A DNA stretch of 64,000 nucleotides from Paenibacillus rigui (GTDB lineage: Bacteria > Bacillota > Bacilli > Paenibacillales > NBRC-103111), in assembly GCF_002234615.1 (NCBI RefSeq), contig NZ_NMQW01000002.1:600860-664859 (forward strand). The letters are read 5' to 3'. The translations under genes were made by a program, and so were the position numbers. Of the stretch, positions 1 through 8,964 are shown in pieces; the stretch's first letter is position 1; each line of letters opens with the position of its first letter. Below the pieces are notes generated by a model that was given only the letters and a program-made list of their open reading frames with translations, did not search any database and was not told the origin of the DNA.

Positions 1-616
1 TATGTACGGCAGGCTCACGAACTACACCTGTTTTGGGAACCTTTTCCCGTCCAGCTTCGAACTGCGGCTTGATTAAGGCAACCACTTCCCCTTCCTCTGC
101 AAGAAGCTCCTTTAAAGGGGGAAGGATCAATTTCAATGAAATAAAGGATACGTCAATCGACGCAAAAGTAGGTGCCGGTCCCTTCAAATCTCCCGGCTGC
201 ATAAAGCGAAAATTGGTTCGCTCCATGACATTGACCCGCTCATCGCTGCGAATGGACCAATCCAACTGATTATACCCGACGTCGATCGCATACACATAAG
301 CGGCCCCATTCTGAAGTGCACAGTCTGTAAATCCGCCCGTGGAAGCCCCGATATCCAGCATGTTGACACCCTGGACATCAATCTGGAACTCCTTCAGTGC
401 TTTCTCAAGCTTTAAGCCTCCCCGGCTTACATAGGGATGCAGAGCCCCCTTGACGATAATCCTGGAGCTGCGTGGGATTTTGGTGCCCGCTTTATCCACA
501 GGAACATCGTCCACAAGGACAAGTCCGGCCATAATAGAAGCTTTGGCTTTCTCCCGAGATTCGAAGAACCCTAGATCAACCAAAAGTATATCGAGTCTTT
601 CTTTATCTGATGCCAT
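1..616 (-). CDS. tlyA: TlyA-family rRNA 2'-O-methyltransferase (C-terminus cut by window edge)
   Basis: The frame opens with ATG at 616 and runs without a stop to base 1, so about 205 residues are present and the C-terminus lies outside. The N-terminus is an S4-like RNA-binding region (MASDKERLDILLVDLG), followed by the SAM-binding motif DIGASTGGFTDC and the downstream VSFISL and KPQFE motifs of the TlyA/FtsJ-like methyltransferases. Family members methylate a cytidine 2'-OH in 16S and/or 23S rRNA; Firmicute homologues are also called YqxC or hemolysin A. A GGAG lies about 11 bases before the ATG. It follows dxs in the same direction with a 131-base gap, the usual Bacillales order. I infer co-transcription with dxs. 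Confidence 0.93.
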   Translation of the reverse strand, partial: MASDKERLDILLVDLGFFESREKAKASIMAGLVLVDDVPVDKAGTKIPRSSRIIVKGALHPYVSRGGLKLEKALKEFQIDVQGVNMLDIGASTGGFTDCALQNGAAYVYAIDVGYNQLDWSIRSDERVNVMERTNFRFMQPGDLKGPAPTFASIDVSFISLKLILPPLKELLAEEGEVVALIKPQFEAGREKVPKTGVVREPAVH

Positions 617-747
617 GAATTAAAACGCTCCTGCCTGCAGTGAGTGTAGCGCTGTCAGCTGAAACAATGATTCCGGCCCTGGAATGATTCCCGGACTCGA
701 AAGAACAATTTCAGTCTTCACAGTTCTCCTCACCGTATTCAAACTAT

Positions 748-2634
748 TTATGCGTGCTGCCGTTTACGCGGCACAAGCGACTGCACCTCGGAAACGAGAC
801 GTTCGACGGTCAAGCCTACTTCCTTGCGCTGCTCCGGTACGGAACCGTGTTCAACGAAGTAGTCGGGGATCCCGATAATTTTGATTTGAAGTCCGTACAC
901 GCCTTGACTTGCGTAAAATTCCAGCACCCCGCTGCCAAAGCCGCCCATTTGCGTTCCTTCCTCCAGGGTGATCATAGGCAGACGCTCTTTCGCCAATTGA
1001 TGGAGCATTGCATCATCCATTGGTTTAATAAATCTGGCATTCACCACACGCAGCTGAACGCCTTCTTTAGCCAGCAGCTCTGCTGCTTCCATGGCGATGG
1101 GAATCATCGGCCCAACAGCCAACACAACCGCGCTGTCTCCCGGCCGCAGCACTTCCCAGCTGCCGATTGGAATCGCTTTAAGCGGCTCCTCCATCGAAAC
1201 GCCTAGTCCGCTGATACGCGGGTAGCGAACGGCGATGGGACCGTCATCATAGTCTACAGCCGTTTTCATCATATGACGCAGCTCATTTTCATCCTTCGGC
1301 ATCATCAATGTCATATTAGGAATACTGCGCAAGTAAGCCGTATCGTATACGCCTTGGTGCGTTTCTCCATCCGGACCAACAAAACCGGCACGATCAATTG
1401 CGAAGATGACATTCAGGTTCGCACGGCAAATATCATGTACGACCTGATCATAAGCTCTTTGTAAAAAGGTGGAGTATACGGCATACACCGGCTTGACGCC
1501 TTCACTTGCCAGGCCAGCGCATAAGGTTGCTGCATGCTGTTCAGCAATCCCGACATCAATCATCCGATTCGGGAACTGCTTGGCAAACTTCAGCAGACCG
1601 GATCCTCCGGGCATTGCAGGTGTGACGGCAACGATGCGTGAATCCTTCTCGGCAAGCTCGATCAGCGTATTGCTGAACACGTCCGTATACATTGGAGGCC
1701 CGGCGGACTTCAGCATTTGTCCAGATTCAATTTTGTACGGGCTTGCACCATGCCATGCGAAGGAATCTTTCTCCGCAGGTGTGTAGCCTTTGCCCTTCAG
1801 CGTGAGAATATGCACCATGACCGGACCTTCGACCTTCTCCGCCTGCTTTAACGTTTCCAGGAGCAAAGGTAAATTATTCCCGTCAATCGGGCCCAAATAA
1901 GTAAAGCCCAGTTCCTCAAAAATGACGCCGGAGACCAGCAAATACTTGAGGCTGTCCTTCAGCTTTTCCATTGTTTTCGCCAATGTCCCGCCGATGGCAG
2001 GAATTTTTTTGAGCAAATGCTCGACTTCTTCCTTGGCTCTGACATAATGCTTATCCGACCGGATTTTACCAAGGTAATTGTGCATCGCACCGACATTAGG
2101 AGCAATGGACATCTCATTATCGTTCAAAATCACCATCAAATTTTTCTTCTCGTGTCCGATGTGATTCAGTGCCTCAAAGGCCATCCCGCCCGTTAAAGCG
2201 CCATCACCGATGATGGCTACAACACGGTTGCTTTCTCCCTTCAGGTCCCGGGCCATCGCCATCCCCATAGCCGCGGATAAAGAGGTGCTGCTGTGCCCGG
2301 CCTCCCACACATCATGCTCGCTTTCCGAGCGTTTCACGAAACCGCATAAGCCTTTATATTTGCGCAGTGTATCGAATTGATCCTTACGCCCCGTAAACAT
2401 TTTATGAACATAAGACTGATGTCCCACATCGAAAATAAATTTGTCCTTGGGACTGTCAAAGAGATAATGCAGTGCTATAGTTAGCTCAACGACGCCAAGG
2501 TTAGACGAGAGGTGTCCGCCGGTGATCGATAGCTTTTCAACAAGAAACTGTCTGGTCTCTGCGGCCAGTTGCTCTAGTTGCTCCACCGACAGTCGTTTCA
2601 AGTCTTCAGGCTGATTGATTTGTTCGAGCAGCAC
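748..2634 (-). CDS. dxs: 1-deoxy-D-xylulose-5-phosphate synthase
   Basis: Dxs condenses pyruvate and glyceraldehyde 3-phosphate with thiamine diphosphate, the entry step of the MEP isoprenoid pathway. The 628-aa protein has the family's usual length. The TPP/Mg signature [15 protein letters not shown] (around residue 150), the N-terminal [14 protein letters not shown] motif and the transketolase-like second and third domains ([18 protein letters not shown]) are intact. Translation begins at a GTG behind a weak GGGGG. The first 29 bases overlap the end of oapA, so dxs is probably translationally coupled to it. Together with ispA upstream it makes this an isoprenoid locus. Confidence 0.97.
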   Translation of the reverse strand: MLLEQINQPEDLKRLSVEQLEQLAAETRQFLVEKLSITGGHLSSNLGVVELTIALHYLFDSPKDKFIFDVGHQSYVHKMFTGRKDQFDTLRKYKGLCGFVKRSESEHDVWEAGHSSTSLSAAMGMAMARDLKGESNRVVAIIGDGALTGGMAFEALNHIGHEKKNLMVILNDNEMSIAPNVGAMHNYLGKIRSDKHYVRAKEEVEHLLKKIPAIGGTLAKTMEKLKDSLKYLLVSGVIFEELGFTYLGPIDGNNLPLLLETLKQAEKVEGPVMVHILTLKGKGYTPAEKDSFAWHGASPYKIESGQMLKSAGPPMYTDVFSNTLIELAEKDSRIVAVTPAMPGGSGLLKFAKQFPNRMIDVGIAEQHAATLCAGLASEGVKPVYAVYSTFLQRAYDQVVHDICRANLNVIFAIDRAGFVGPDGETHQGVYDTAYLRSIPNMTLMMPKDENELRHMMKTAVDYDDGPIAVRYPRISGLGVSMEEPLKAIPIGSWEVLRPGDSAVVLAVGPMIPIAMEAAELLAKEGVQLRVVNARFIKPMDDAMLHQLAKERLPMITLEEGTQMGGFGSGVLEFYASQGVYGLQIKIIGIPDYFVEHGSVPEQRKEVGLTVERLVSEVQSLVPRKRQHA

Positions 2635-3241
2635 GCTTGTTCCCCCGCTTTCCTTGATTGTTTTTTTTCTTTTTCGGATTGAACCATTTGACCCCTACTT
2701 TATCTTGCAAAAAGTAAAAAATTTTCCCGATAAATAATACGATATCGGTGGAATAATGAAGCGCGAACGATTTGCCCATCGCTTTACCGCCAACCGTCAT
2801 GGCTGAAACCAGTGCCGTAAAGATGACACTGACTGCCGTACGCAGCCATTCGTTATCCCCGCCGATCCCGGACATCAGCTTAATCACTACCAAGGTGCTC
2901 GCCGCACCACTGATGACACCGGAAATATCCCCGATCACATCATTGCAAAAATTAGAGAAGCGGTCTGCATTCCGAACAATTTGAATCGCTTGCCGCGAGC
3001 CCTTGACCTTCTCGGAAGCCATGGCATGAAACGGAGTTTCATTCGCCGCGGCGGCAGCTAATCCCATCACATCAAAAAATATACCGTTACAAATCAAAAA
3101 TATAACGATCAGCATGCCGATTCCCCATGGGAATCCTTCGAGCACAGTTGTAGACGTTACCGTAAATACACAAGCCATAATAAAAGTGACAATAGATATA
3201 AAAATACTCCATCGTATGGAGTGAATTAACGAAAATTTCAT
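2606..3241 (-). CDS. oapA: OLE-associated membrane protein OapA
   Basis: This 211-aa protein has four predicted hydrophobic segments (about residues 10-30, 39-62, 105-123, 134-160), a conserved-looking core around residues 56-110 and a very basic C-terminal tail rich in Lys and Arg. It carries a DxxxD motif (D101-V-I-G-D105), the feature described for OapA, the membrane protein that binds OLE RNA and tethers it to the membrane in Bacillus halodurans. It starts 39 bases beyond the RNA's inferred closing helix and overlaps dxs by 29 bases. The RNA-OapA-dxs order is the known arrangement. The identification rests on topology, DxxxD and context, not on a search. The basic tail could help RNA binding (inference). 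Confidence 0.88.
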   Translation of the reverse strand: MKFSLIHSIRWSIFISIVTFIMACVFTVTSTTVLEGFPWGIGMLIVIFLICNGIFFDVMGLAAAAANETPFHAMASEKVKGSRQAIQIVRNADRFSNFCNDVIGDISGVISGAASTLVVIKLMSGIGGDNEWLRTAVSVIFTALVSAMTVGGKAMGKSFALHYSTDIVLFIGKIFYFLQDKVGVKWFNPKKKKNNQGKRGNKRAARTNQSA

Positions 3242-3279
3242 CTATTCTTCAGACGCTCCTGAAATAAGACATCACAAGT

Positions 3280-3943
3280 AAGTGGAGTGGTAACTTCTTG
3301 AGTAAACGCTGTGGCTTAGGTCCAGTAGGTTTTCCCAGGCAGTGCTCCTCCCCGTCGCCGGGGAGGCGGTTTCCCTTTATGTCTGCCTTGACGCCGTCAC
3401 CGGTGGTCAGACTAGATTACCACTTAGTCCACACTATAATCCCCAAGAAGTTTCGTCACGAAACGAACAGTCTAGGAGTTTTCCTCTACAGCCCTGAAAC
3501 CATTTTTTAGCCTCTTTTGCAAGTCAGATTTCATACAGCAACCGGCGCCCGGCATTCTTGGCCGAGAATACAGGCTCCTATATTCCGTAATCCCCTCTAA
3601 CTCACTCAAGGCAGGCTACGCTGCACGCAAGTCGTTTTAGCACGATCAGGCCTTCTGTCGGCCATCCCATACAGGTGAGATTCGCTATTGCAGGTTCATA
3701 CCCCAAGCCGTGCCCCTCCGCTCGAGGGCGGATCAGACCACGCACTTGGGCCTCCGCGGAAGGAGGGTCAACGCCCGCATGCCATTGCGGATCGCCCTCC
3801 AACCTTAACTCCCAGCATCAGCCCCCAACTGGGCGTTAGAAGCCAACACCAGGAACTTCATCGATGTGCCCTTTGGCGAATTTTTAGGCCCGCCTTCAAA
3901 AATGGTGGACTGACTAGAATACTGCACCACCCGCAAAATACTT
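3280..3943 (-). ncRNA. ole: OLE RNA (ornate, large, extremophilic noncoding RNA)
   Basis: This 770-base gap between ispA and oapA has no credible ORF but is full of structure. On the minus strand, GGGUGGU near the 5' end (3926-3932) can pair with ACCACUC near the 3' end (3285-3291), closing a domain of about 650 nt, close to the ~610-640 nt of known OLE RNAs. Internal hairpins include 7-bp arms at 3347-3353/3360-3366 and GTTTCG/CGAAAC at 3450-3464. A perfect TATAAT -10 lies just upstream. OLE RNAs form a membrane ribonucleoprotein with OapA and are linked to Mg2+, alcohol and cold stress responses. The ends are approximate, and the assignment is from context and architecture; a covariance-model search (Rfam RF01071) was not possible here. 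Confidence 0.85.
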
Positions 3944-3949
3944 GAACTC

Positions 3950-3979
3950 ATTATAGCATAGAGGTCAAGATGTGCTCAA
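3950..3979 (-). promoter_or_regulatory. Promoter for OLE RNA
   Basis: Reading the minus strand, TTGAGC (3974-3979) is followed after 18 bases by a perfect TATAAT (3950-3955). It lies between the ispA stop and the RNA, so OLE RNA, oapA and dxs can be transcribed independently of ispA. The start would be near 3943. Confidence 0.7.
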
Positions 3980-4010
3980 ATGGAACATGAACCAAAAGAT
4001 GTACAACTTG

Positions 4011-4916
4011 TCAATGGTCTCTTTGTGTTAAATAGTCGGCAAGCTCCAGCAGACGGTCCGGATAAGGGAAGCCTGCATTCATAATCGCTTGTTTCCCCTG
4101 CTCCGTCAGTTCTGCCACCTTCTCTTGTGACGCTTCGATACCGACGAAATACGGGTAGGTAACCTTTTGCTGTTTCTCATCGCTTTTTACCGGCTTCCCG
4201 AGCTTTTGCTCATCGCCGACCAAATCCAGAATATCATCTTGAATCTGGAAGGCCAGACCGATATGCTGGCCGAACTTTTCCAATGCCTGGAGCTGTTTCG
4301 GTGTCGCTCCCGCCAGATGTCCGCCTGCTTTTAAGGAAAACACGATCAGGTCGCTTGTTTTATGTAAATGAATATATTCGAGCTGTTCAAGACCTGTGAT
4401 TCCCTGTTCACCCAACATATCCGCTGCCTGTCCGCCCACCATGCCGGGTGCCCCGGACAGCTTCGAAAGGTCCTCGATAATTTCTACAATCTGCTCAGCA
4501 GGTACATCGTAAGCGCGATACGACTGAACAATCGAGTAAAAGGCATGGGTCAGCAGCGCATCCCCCGCGAGAATGGCCATTGCTTCTCCGTACACCTTAT
4601 GGTTCGTCAGCTTCCCTCTGCGATAATCGTCGTTATCCATAGCTGGAAGATCATCATGAATCAGAGAGTAGGTGTGAATCATCTCAACCGCGCAGGCAAC
4701 CGGAAGCGCAGATTCCGTACTTCCCTTCAATGCTTCTACAGTTGCAAGCACCAGGATCGGGCGAAGCCGCTTGCCGCCAGCCATCAGGGAATACATCATC
4801 GATTCCCGCAACTCGTCCGGAATGTTCCATATGCCGGGAAGGGATTCGAGAAGCTCCGCTTCAATCAGTGCCGCTTTTTGCTCTAAATAAGGCTTCAAGT
4901 TACTTGCCACGCTCAT
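4011..4916 (-). CDS. ispA: Farnesyl diphosphate synthase (geranyltranstransferase)
   Basis: IspA elongates dimethylallyl and geranyl diphosphate with isopentenyl diphosphate to give farnesyl diphosphate, precursor of undecaprenol and menaquinone tails. The 301-aa protein has both aspartate-rich Mg2+ motifs: LIHDDLPAMDNDD (around residue 90) and FQIQDDILD (around residue 225), plus GGKRLRP near residue 48. Its start overlaps the last 4 bases of xseB, indicating translational coupling. It is the last gene before OLE RNA. Confidence 0.97.
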   Translation of the reverse strand: MSVASNLKPYLEQKAALIEAELLESLPGIWNIPDELRESMMYSLMAGGKRLRPILVLATVEALKGSTESALPVACAVEMIHTYSLIHDDLPAMDNDDYRRGKLTNHKVYGEAMAILAGDALLTHAFYSIVQSYRAYDVPAEQIVEIIEDLSKLSGAPGMVGGQAADMLGEQGITGLEQLEYIHLHKTSDLIVFSLKAGGHLAGATPKQLQALEKFGQHIGLAFQIQDDILDLVGDEQKLGKPVKSDEKQQKVTYPYFVGIEASQEKVAELTEQGKQAIMNAGFPYPDRLLELADYLTQRDH

Positions 4917-5170
4917 CTGCCTTCACCTTTCTCATCGGTTGACGGATTGAAAGGCTTCTTCACCAGCCCGCCTTCCTGCTCCATTAAAATCTCGATTTTC
5001 CGTTCGACCTGCTCGAGCTTTTGACCGCACAGCTGGGACAGCTTCATGCCTTCTTGAAAAAGCTCAATCGCCTGCTCCAAAGGAACATCTCCGCTTTCCA
5101 GCAGAGCTACGATCTGTTCCAGCTTATCCATTGCCTGCTCAAAGCTAGGCGTCGTTTCCTGTTTTGTCAT
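4913..5170 (-). CDS. xseB: Exodeoxyribonuclease VII small subunit
   Basis: The 85-aa helical protein beginning MTKQETTPSFEQAMDKLEQIV carries the XseB hallmark segment in which a Glu-rich helix (LESGDVPLEQAIELFQEG) pairs with a second helix. It assembles in several copies around XseA to form the nuclease that degrades single-stranded DNA to short oligonucleotides. The ATG at 5170 is chosen over an upstream one because GGAGGAG sits at ideal spacing before it. It overlaps xseA by 26 bases and ispA by 4. Confidence 0.95.
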   Translation of the reverse strand: MTKQETTPSFEQAMDKLEQIVALLESGDVPLEQAIELFQEGMKLSQLCGQKLEQVERKIEILMEQEGGLVKKPFNPSTDEKGEGR

Positions 5171-6521
5171 CTCGTTTCTCCTCCATTGACCACACATGAC
5201 AATCCACGCGTCCATCCATCAGCCTGAGCTTCAGCACATCCCCAATCTGCACCTGGCCAATGGATTTAATCAACTGTTGTTCCTTCTCATCATATACTAA
5301 GCTGTATCCCCTCTGCATAACCTTCAGGGGACTAAGCGCATCCAGCTGTCTCATCATGGAAAGAAGCTGCTGGCTCTTTTGCTTCCTGGTTTGCTGCATT
5401 GCTTGCGATAACTGTCGTTCCACGGAGCTCAGCCGCTTGCGGGCGTAAATCGCTTGCTCCGTCGGATTAAATACGGATAAATGCTTATCCAGTTTCATTT
5501 TCCGCTCATGCAGCTTCGTCAGGCGTGCGCGCATTTTATAGGCAAGCTGCTCCTTCGTGCGGTCCAGACGTTCTACGGACTGCATGACAAGCTGGCGCTT
5601 CGGGTTTAAAAGCACAGGTGACCGCTGCGCGCGGCGCAGCCTTTCACGGCTCATCGCCGCCTGATTGGACAAGCCGCTGTACAGCTGCTGCCGCAGGAAG
5701 CTGAGCTGCTGCTTCAGCTCCATATGATGCGGCACAGCAAGCTCCGCCGCCGCTGTAGGGGTAGCCGCCCGCAAATCCGCCACAAAATCGGCAATCGTAA
5801 AATCCGTCTCATGCCCAACAGCAGAAATAACCGGGATGATCGATGCGTGGATAGCCCTAGCCACATCCTCCTCGTTAAAAGCCCACAATTCCTCCAGCGA
5901 GCCGCCGCCCCGGCCTACAATCAGAACATCCACTTCGTTCAAATTGTTCATCGCCTCAATCGCTTTTACGATAGATGGCGCGGCTTGCGTCCCCTGCACC
6001 AGTACGGGATACAGGAGAACCGGAACATTCGGATGTCTCCGCTGCAAGGTGATAATGATATCCCGCACCGCGGCGCCGGTTGGCGAAGTGATGACACCGA
6101 TAGCCTTCGGGTAACGGGGGATCGGTCTTTTGGTAGCCACGGCAAACATGCCCTCGCCCTCCAGCTTTTTCTTCAGCTGCTCAAAAGCCAAATATAAACT
6201 CCCAATACCGTCAGGCTGCATTTGTGTCACATAAAATTGATACTGCCCGTCCCGTTCGTAAACGGAAATATTTCCGCAGGCCAGCACCTTCGCGCCTTCC
6301 CGCGGAATAAACGGCAGCCGTTGATTGTAAGAAGCGAACATGATGCTTTTCAGCCTGCTGTCCGCATCCTTCAGTGTAAAATACATATGACCGCTGGAAT
6401 GATGGGTGAAATTGGAAATTTCTCCCCGCACCCACACATCCTGCAAACGGTCGTCGCTTTCCAAGCGCATCTTTATGTACCGGTTGATATCCTTTATCGA
6501 AAGAACCCGCTTATCGCTCAT
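5145..6521 (-). CDS. xseA: Exodeoxyribonuclease VII large subunit
   Basis: The 458-aa protein is the catalytic subunit of ExoVII. An N-terminal OB fold (VWVRGEISNFTHHSSGHMYFTLKD, residues 25-50) precedes the catalytic domain with the motifs GVITSPTGAAVRD, GRGGGSLEELWAFNEE and SAVGHETDFTIADFVADLRAATPTAAAE, then a long coiled-coil region (about 260-400) that binds XseB. Length and order are normal. It starts 7 bases after folD ends, in a tightly packed operon. Confidence 0.97.
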   Translation of the reverse strand: MSDKRVLSIKDINRYIKMRLESDDRLQDVWVRGEISNFTHHSSGHMYFTLKDADSRLKSIMFASYNQRLPFIPREGAKVLACGNISVYERDGQYQFYVTQMQPDGIGSLYLAFEQLKKKLEGEGMFAVATKRPIPRYPKAIGVITSPTGAAVRDIIITLQRRHPNVPVLLYPVLVQGTQAAPSIVKAIEAMNNLNEVDVLIVGRGGGSLEELWAFNEEDVARAIHASIIPVISAVGHETDFTIADFVADLRAATPTAAAELAVPHHMELKQQLSFLRQQLYSGLSNQAAMSRERLRRAQRSPVLLNPKRQLVMQSVERLDRTKEQLAYKMRARLTKLHERKMKLDKHLSVFNPTEQAIYARKRLSSVERQLSQAMQQTRKQKSQQLLSMMRQLDALSPLKVMQRGYSLVYDEKEQQLIKSIGQVQIGDVLKLRLMDGRVDCHVWSMEEKRDDKTGNDA

Positions 6522-6528
6522 TGTCAGC

Positions 6529-7395
6529 CTACACGTTGACTTGGGATTGAAGGGCTCTTTTTGCGGCTTCCAGCGTATTTCTGAGCAATACGGTAATGGT
6601 CATTGGCCCGACACATCCCGGAACCGGAGTAATGTAGCTCGCCGTATCCAGCACATCGTCAAAATCAACGTCGCCGGCCAATTTCCCGGTATCCAAACGA
6701 TTGATCCCTACGTCAATCACAACCGCTCCCGGCTTCACATGCTCCTTCTTGATCATTTTGGCTTTACCTACAGCTGCGACCAAAATATCCGCCTGACGCG
6801 TAATCTCCGCCATATTTGGCGTCTTGGAATGCACTACAGTCACCGTAGCATTCTCTCTAAGCAGCAGGATAGCCATCGGTTTGCCTACGATATTGCTCCG
6901 CCCGATAACGACGGCGTGCTTGCCGGCAATGTCATAGCCGATTTTTTTCAAAATGGCAATAACCCCGGCCGGTGTACATGGAGCAGGGCCTTCCTTGCCG
7001 ATCATCAGGTTGCCGACATTCACCGGGTGGAAGCAGTCTGCATCCTTGTGTACGGCGATGGCTTCAACAATTTTTTCCTCGGAAATATGCTTGGGCAGCG
7101 GAGATTGGACCAGAATGCCATGAATTTTAGGATTCTGATTCAAGCTTTCAATCAGGGCAAGCACGTCCGCTTCCGATGTTGCCGCCTCTAATTGGTGTAC
7201 CTCCGAGTACATTCCCGCTTCTTCACAAGCTTTGGCTTTATTGCGCACGTACACATGGGATGCCGGATCATCACCTACGATAATGACGGCGAGCCCGGGC
7301 TGAACGCCCTGCTGTGTCAATTGAGCTGCTTCTTCTTTGATTTGTGCGCGGTAGGCGCTAACAATTTCTTTTCCGTTAATCACTTGTGCTGGCAT
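6529..7395 (-). CDS. folD: Bifunctional methylenetetrahydrofolate dehydrogenase/cyclohydrolase
   Basis: FolD interconverts 5,10-methylene-, methenyl- and 10-formyl-tetrahydrofolate with NADP. The 288-aa sequence has the catalytic region YVRNKAKACEEAGM with its Lys (around residue 54), the ILVQSPLPKH motif, the NADP-binding VVIGRSNIVGKPMA and the C-terminal PVPGCVGPMTI. It sits between nusB (28-base gap) and xseA (7-base gap), the standard Bacillales arrangement. Confidence 0.97.
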   Translation of the reverse strand: MPAQVINGKEIVSAYRAQIKEEAAQLTQQGVQPGLAVIIVGDDPASHVYVRNKAKACEEAGMYSEVHQLEAATSEADVLALIESLNQNPKIHGILVQSPLPKHISEEKIVEAIAVHKDADCFHPVNVGNLMIGKEGPAPCTPAGVIAILKKIGYDIAGKHAVVIGRSNIVGKPMAILLLRENATVTVVHSKTPNMAEITRQADILVAAVGKAKMIKKEHVKPGAVVIDVGINRLDTGKLAGDVDFDDVLDTASYITPVPGCVGPMTITVLLRNTLEAAKRALQSQVNV

Positions 7396-7423
7396 TCGGG
7401 TTCCCCTTCCTTTTGTTCATGCA

Positions 7424-7873
7424 TTAACCTTTGGATTTAATCGTTTCCAGCTCCCTGATCATTTTGCCAAGGACGCCATTGACAAATTTGCCGGATTCGT
7501 CGGTACCAAAATGCTTGGCCAATTCAATAGCCTCATTAACGACAACCTTCGGAGGCACGTCATCACTGAACACCATCTCAAATGTAGCAAGCCTTAAAAT
7601 TTCACGGTCCACACGGGACAGCCTGTCCATTTTATAACCTTTTAAATAGTCTGTAAGAAGACCGTCAATCTGCTGCTTGTGCTCAACTGTTCCCTGAACA
7701 AGCTCAATAATTTCTTGTGGAGCAATTTTGTCCTGGCTCTTGGTCAGCTGTGCCTCATCGTCATTTTGCGCTTCTTCTACAACGTGAGCAATCGCTTCCC
7801 CCATACTGACTTCATTCATTTCCATCTGGTACAGGCTTTGGAGAGCTAGCTCCCTTGCCAATCTACGTCTCAT
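7424..7873 (-). CDS. nusB: Transcription antitermination factor NusB
   Basis: The 149-aa all-alpha protein starts with the NusB signature RRRLARELALQSLYQME and ends with VVNEAIELAKHFGTDESGKFVNGVLGKM. With NusE (S10) it binds boxA RNA and promotes rRNA antitermination. It carries an acidic insert around residues 35-50. It is the first gene of the nusB-to-ispA block; a terminator lies between it and the upstream DUF2273 gene, so a promoter of its own is expected in the 200-base gap 7874-8076, where I see no clear consensus. Confidence 0.96.
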   Translation of the reverse strand: MRRRLARELALQSLYQMEMNEVSMGEAIAHVVEEAQNDDEAQLTKSQDKIAPQEIIELVQGTVEHKQQIDGLLTDYLKGYKMDRLSRVDREILRLATFEMVFSDDVPPKVVVNEAIELAKHFGTDESGKFVNGVLGKMIRELETIKSKG

Positions 7874-8045
7874 TTACGAATGTTCCTCCTTCAATTAGCA
7901 TGCGTTGGAAACTTTTCTCCAGCATGTGAGATAAACCTCTACCTGGTCTTTCGAAGATGTGCGACCGCGTGAAGCAGAAGGTCTATTCTTCAATAAGAAT
8001 TTTGTTATCCGATGCATCGGAAACTTATAATTCTTATGTGGTAAA

Positions 8046-8077
8046 CAAAAAAATCCTTGGAAACAACCAGGGATTTT
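8046..8077 (-). terminator. Rho-independent terminator after the asp23-amaP-DUF2273 group
   Basis: On the minus strand AAATCC-TGG pairs with CCA-GGATTT across a 6-base loop (arms within 8051-8076), followed by a run of U. It starts at the DUF2273 stop and separates that group from nusB. Confidence 0.8.
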
Positions 8078-8316
8078 CATCTAAACAATCTCCATTTGTC
8101 CAAGAGCAAACGCCAAGTTTCGAGAATAGGTAAAGCCGGTTCCCCCCGGTCTATTCTTCTCCCTATATAATAACCAGTATATACGATTAAAACAAAGATT
8201 AACATACGCCAGAAGCCGAAAAACAAATAGATCAGGCCAAGCGGGATCCCTGCAGCAACGCCTGCCGTCTTCCCCCTATGATGCTCCCACAGCCACTCCC
8301 ACAGTTGTTTCCACAT
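8077..8316 (-). CDS. DUF2273 small membrane protein
   Basis: A 79-aa protein beginning MWKQLWEWLWEHHRGKTAG, with two adjacent hydrophobic stretches (about 20-53) of the DUF2273 family, which is almost always found beside Asp23 and AmaP. A role at the membrane with the Asp23 complex is inferred from that linkage; its biochemical function is unknown. The ATG at 8316 follows AAGGTGG and is preferred to the codon 12 bases upstream. The amaP stop is 14 bases away. Confidence 0.85.
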   Translation of the reverse strand: MWKQLWEWLWEHHRGKTAGVAAGIPLGLIYLFFGFWRMLIFVLIVYTGYYIGRRIDRGEPALPILETWRLLLDKWRLFR

Positions 8317-8330
8317 CGCGGAGCCCACCT

Positions 8331-8891
8331 TTATTCCACTCTACTTTTGAAAGTGGGGGATGATTGCTGAATGTTAGCCACAAATACAGTCACAATGGCA
8401 ACGGGAATTCCAGTAATTTCTTCGATATGGCTTTTGACACCGGACTGCATCTCTTCCGTTAATTGAGGGATCGAGCTTTCTCCGTCCACAATGGCACGGA
8501 TAATGATTTCCAGACCGGCCTGACTCACCTTTACACGTGCTTTCAAATCTTTGACCCCACGGGTGCGGCGCGCCGCCTTCAAGGACAAATTTTCAACCGT
8601 TTCCATGGATATACGGATGTCCCCATAATCAGTGCGCTGGTCAATCGAAGGCACGTTGGCCTTTCCGCGGCGGAACGAAACGTATAAGAACCGGATGCTG
8701 ATCAATGCGACAACGACAGTCAATGCGATAAAAATTAATGCAGTTTTGAGATCATAATAAACGTTATGGGCAAAGGTTCCGAGGGTTTCGTAAGAAATCC
8801 AACCGAATGCGCAAAATAACAGAACACCGCATGCCACCAGGACCGCTAAACTGAAAACAAATAGAAGCAATTTATCGATGACTCTAACCAC
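8331..8891 (-). CDS. amaP: Alkaline shock response membrane anchor protein AmaP
   Basis: The protein (186 aa) has two N-terminal membrane helices (about 5-30 and 45-70) followed by a soluble Asp23-like domain ending in a polar tail. AmaP-type proteins anchor Asp23 to the membrane. I choose the GTG at 8891 (VVRVIDKLLLFVF) because GGAAGGAG precedes it by 8 bases and longer versions would run back into asp23. It belongs to the asp23-amaP-DUF2273 group. Confidence 0.85.
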   Translation of the reverse strand: MVRVIDKLLLFVFSLAVLVACGVLLFCAFGWISYETLGTFAHNVYYDLKTALIFIALTVVVALISIRFLYVSFRRGKANVPSIDQRTDYGDIRISMETVENLSLKAARRTRGVKDLKARVKVSQAGLEIIIRAIVDGESSIPQLTEEMQSGVKSHIEEITGIPVAIVTVFVANIQQSSPTFKSRVE

Positions 8892-8917
8892 GATCCGGAC
8901 TCCTTCCAAATGAGAGG

Positions 8918-8944
8918 AAACCCCCTTACAAACGAAGGGGGTTT
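8918..8944 (-). terminator. Hairpin between asp23 and amaP
   Basis: A perfect 10-bp inverted repeat, AAACCCCCTT/AAGGGGGTTT, with a 7-base loop lies in the asp23-amaP gap just before the amaP ribosome-binding site. There is no long U tract, so it may be a partial terminator or an mRNA-stability hairpin setting asp23 above amaP. Confidence 0.55.
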
Positions 8945-8964
8945 GCCAAGTTCTATTAACGTGT

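Noticed and set aside
684..2634. Plus-strand ORFs over dxs
   Set aside because: Shadows of the clear dxs reading frame.
3298..3945. Short ORFs (66-85 aa) on both strands between ispA and oapA
   Set aside because: They have no ribosome-binding sites, improbable composition, and lie across the predicted OLE RNA helices.
7895..8080. 61-aa ORF between nusB and DUF2273
   Set aside because: No convincing ribosome site; it crosses a terminator and reads as unstructured, Cys-rich noise.
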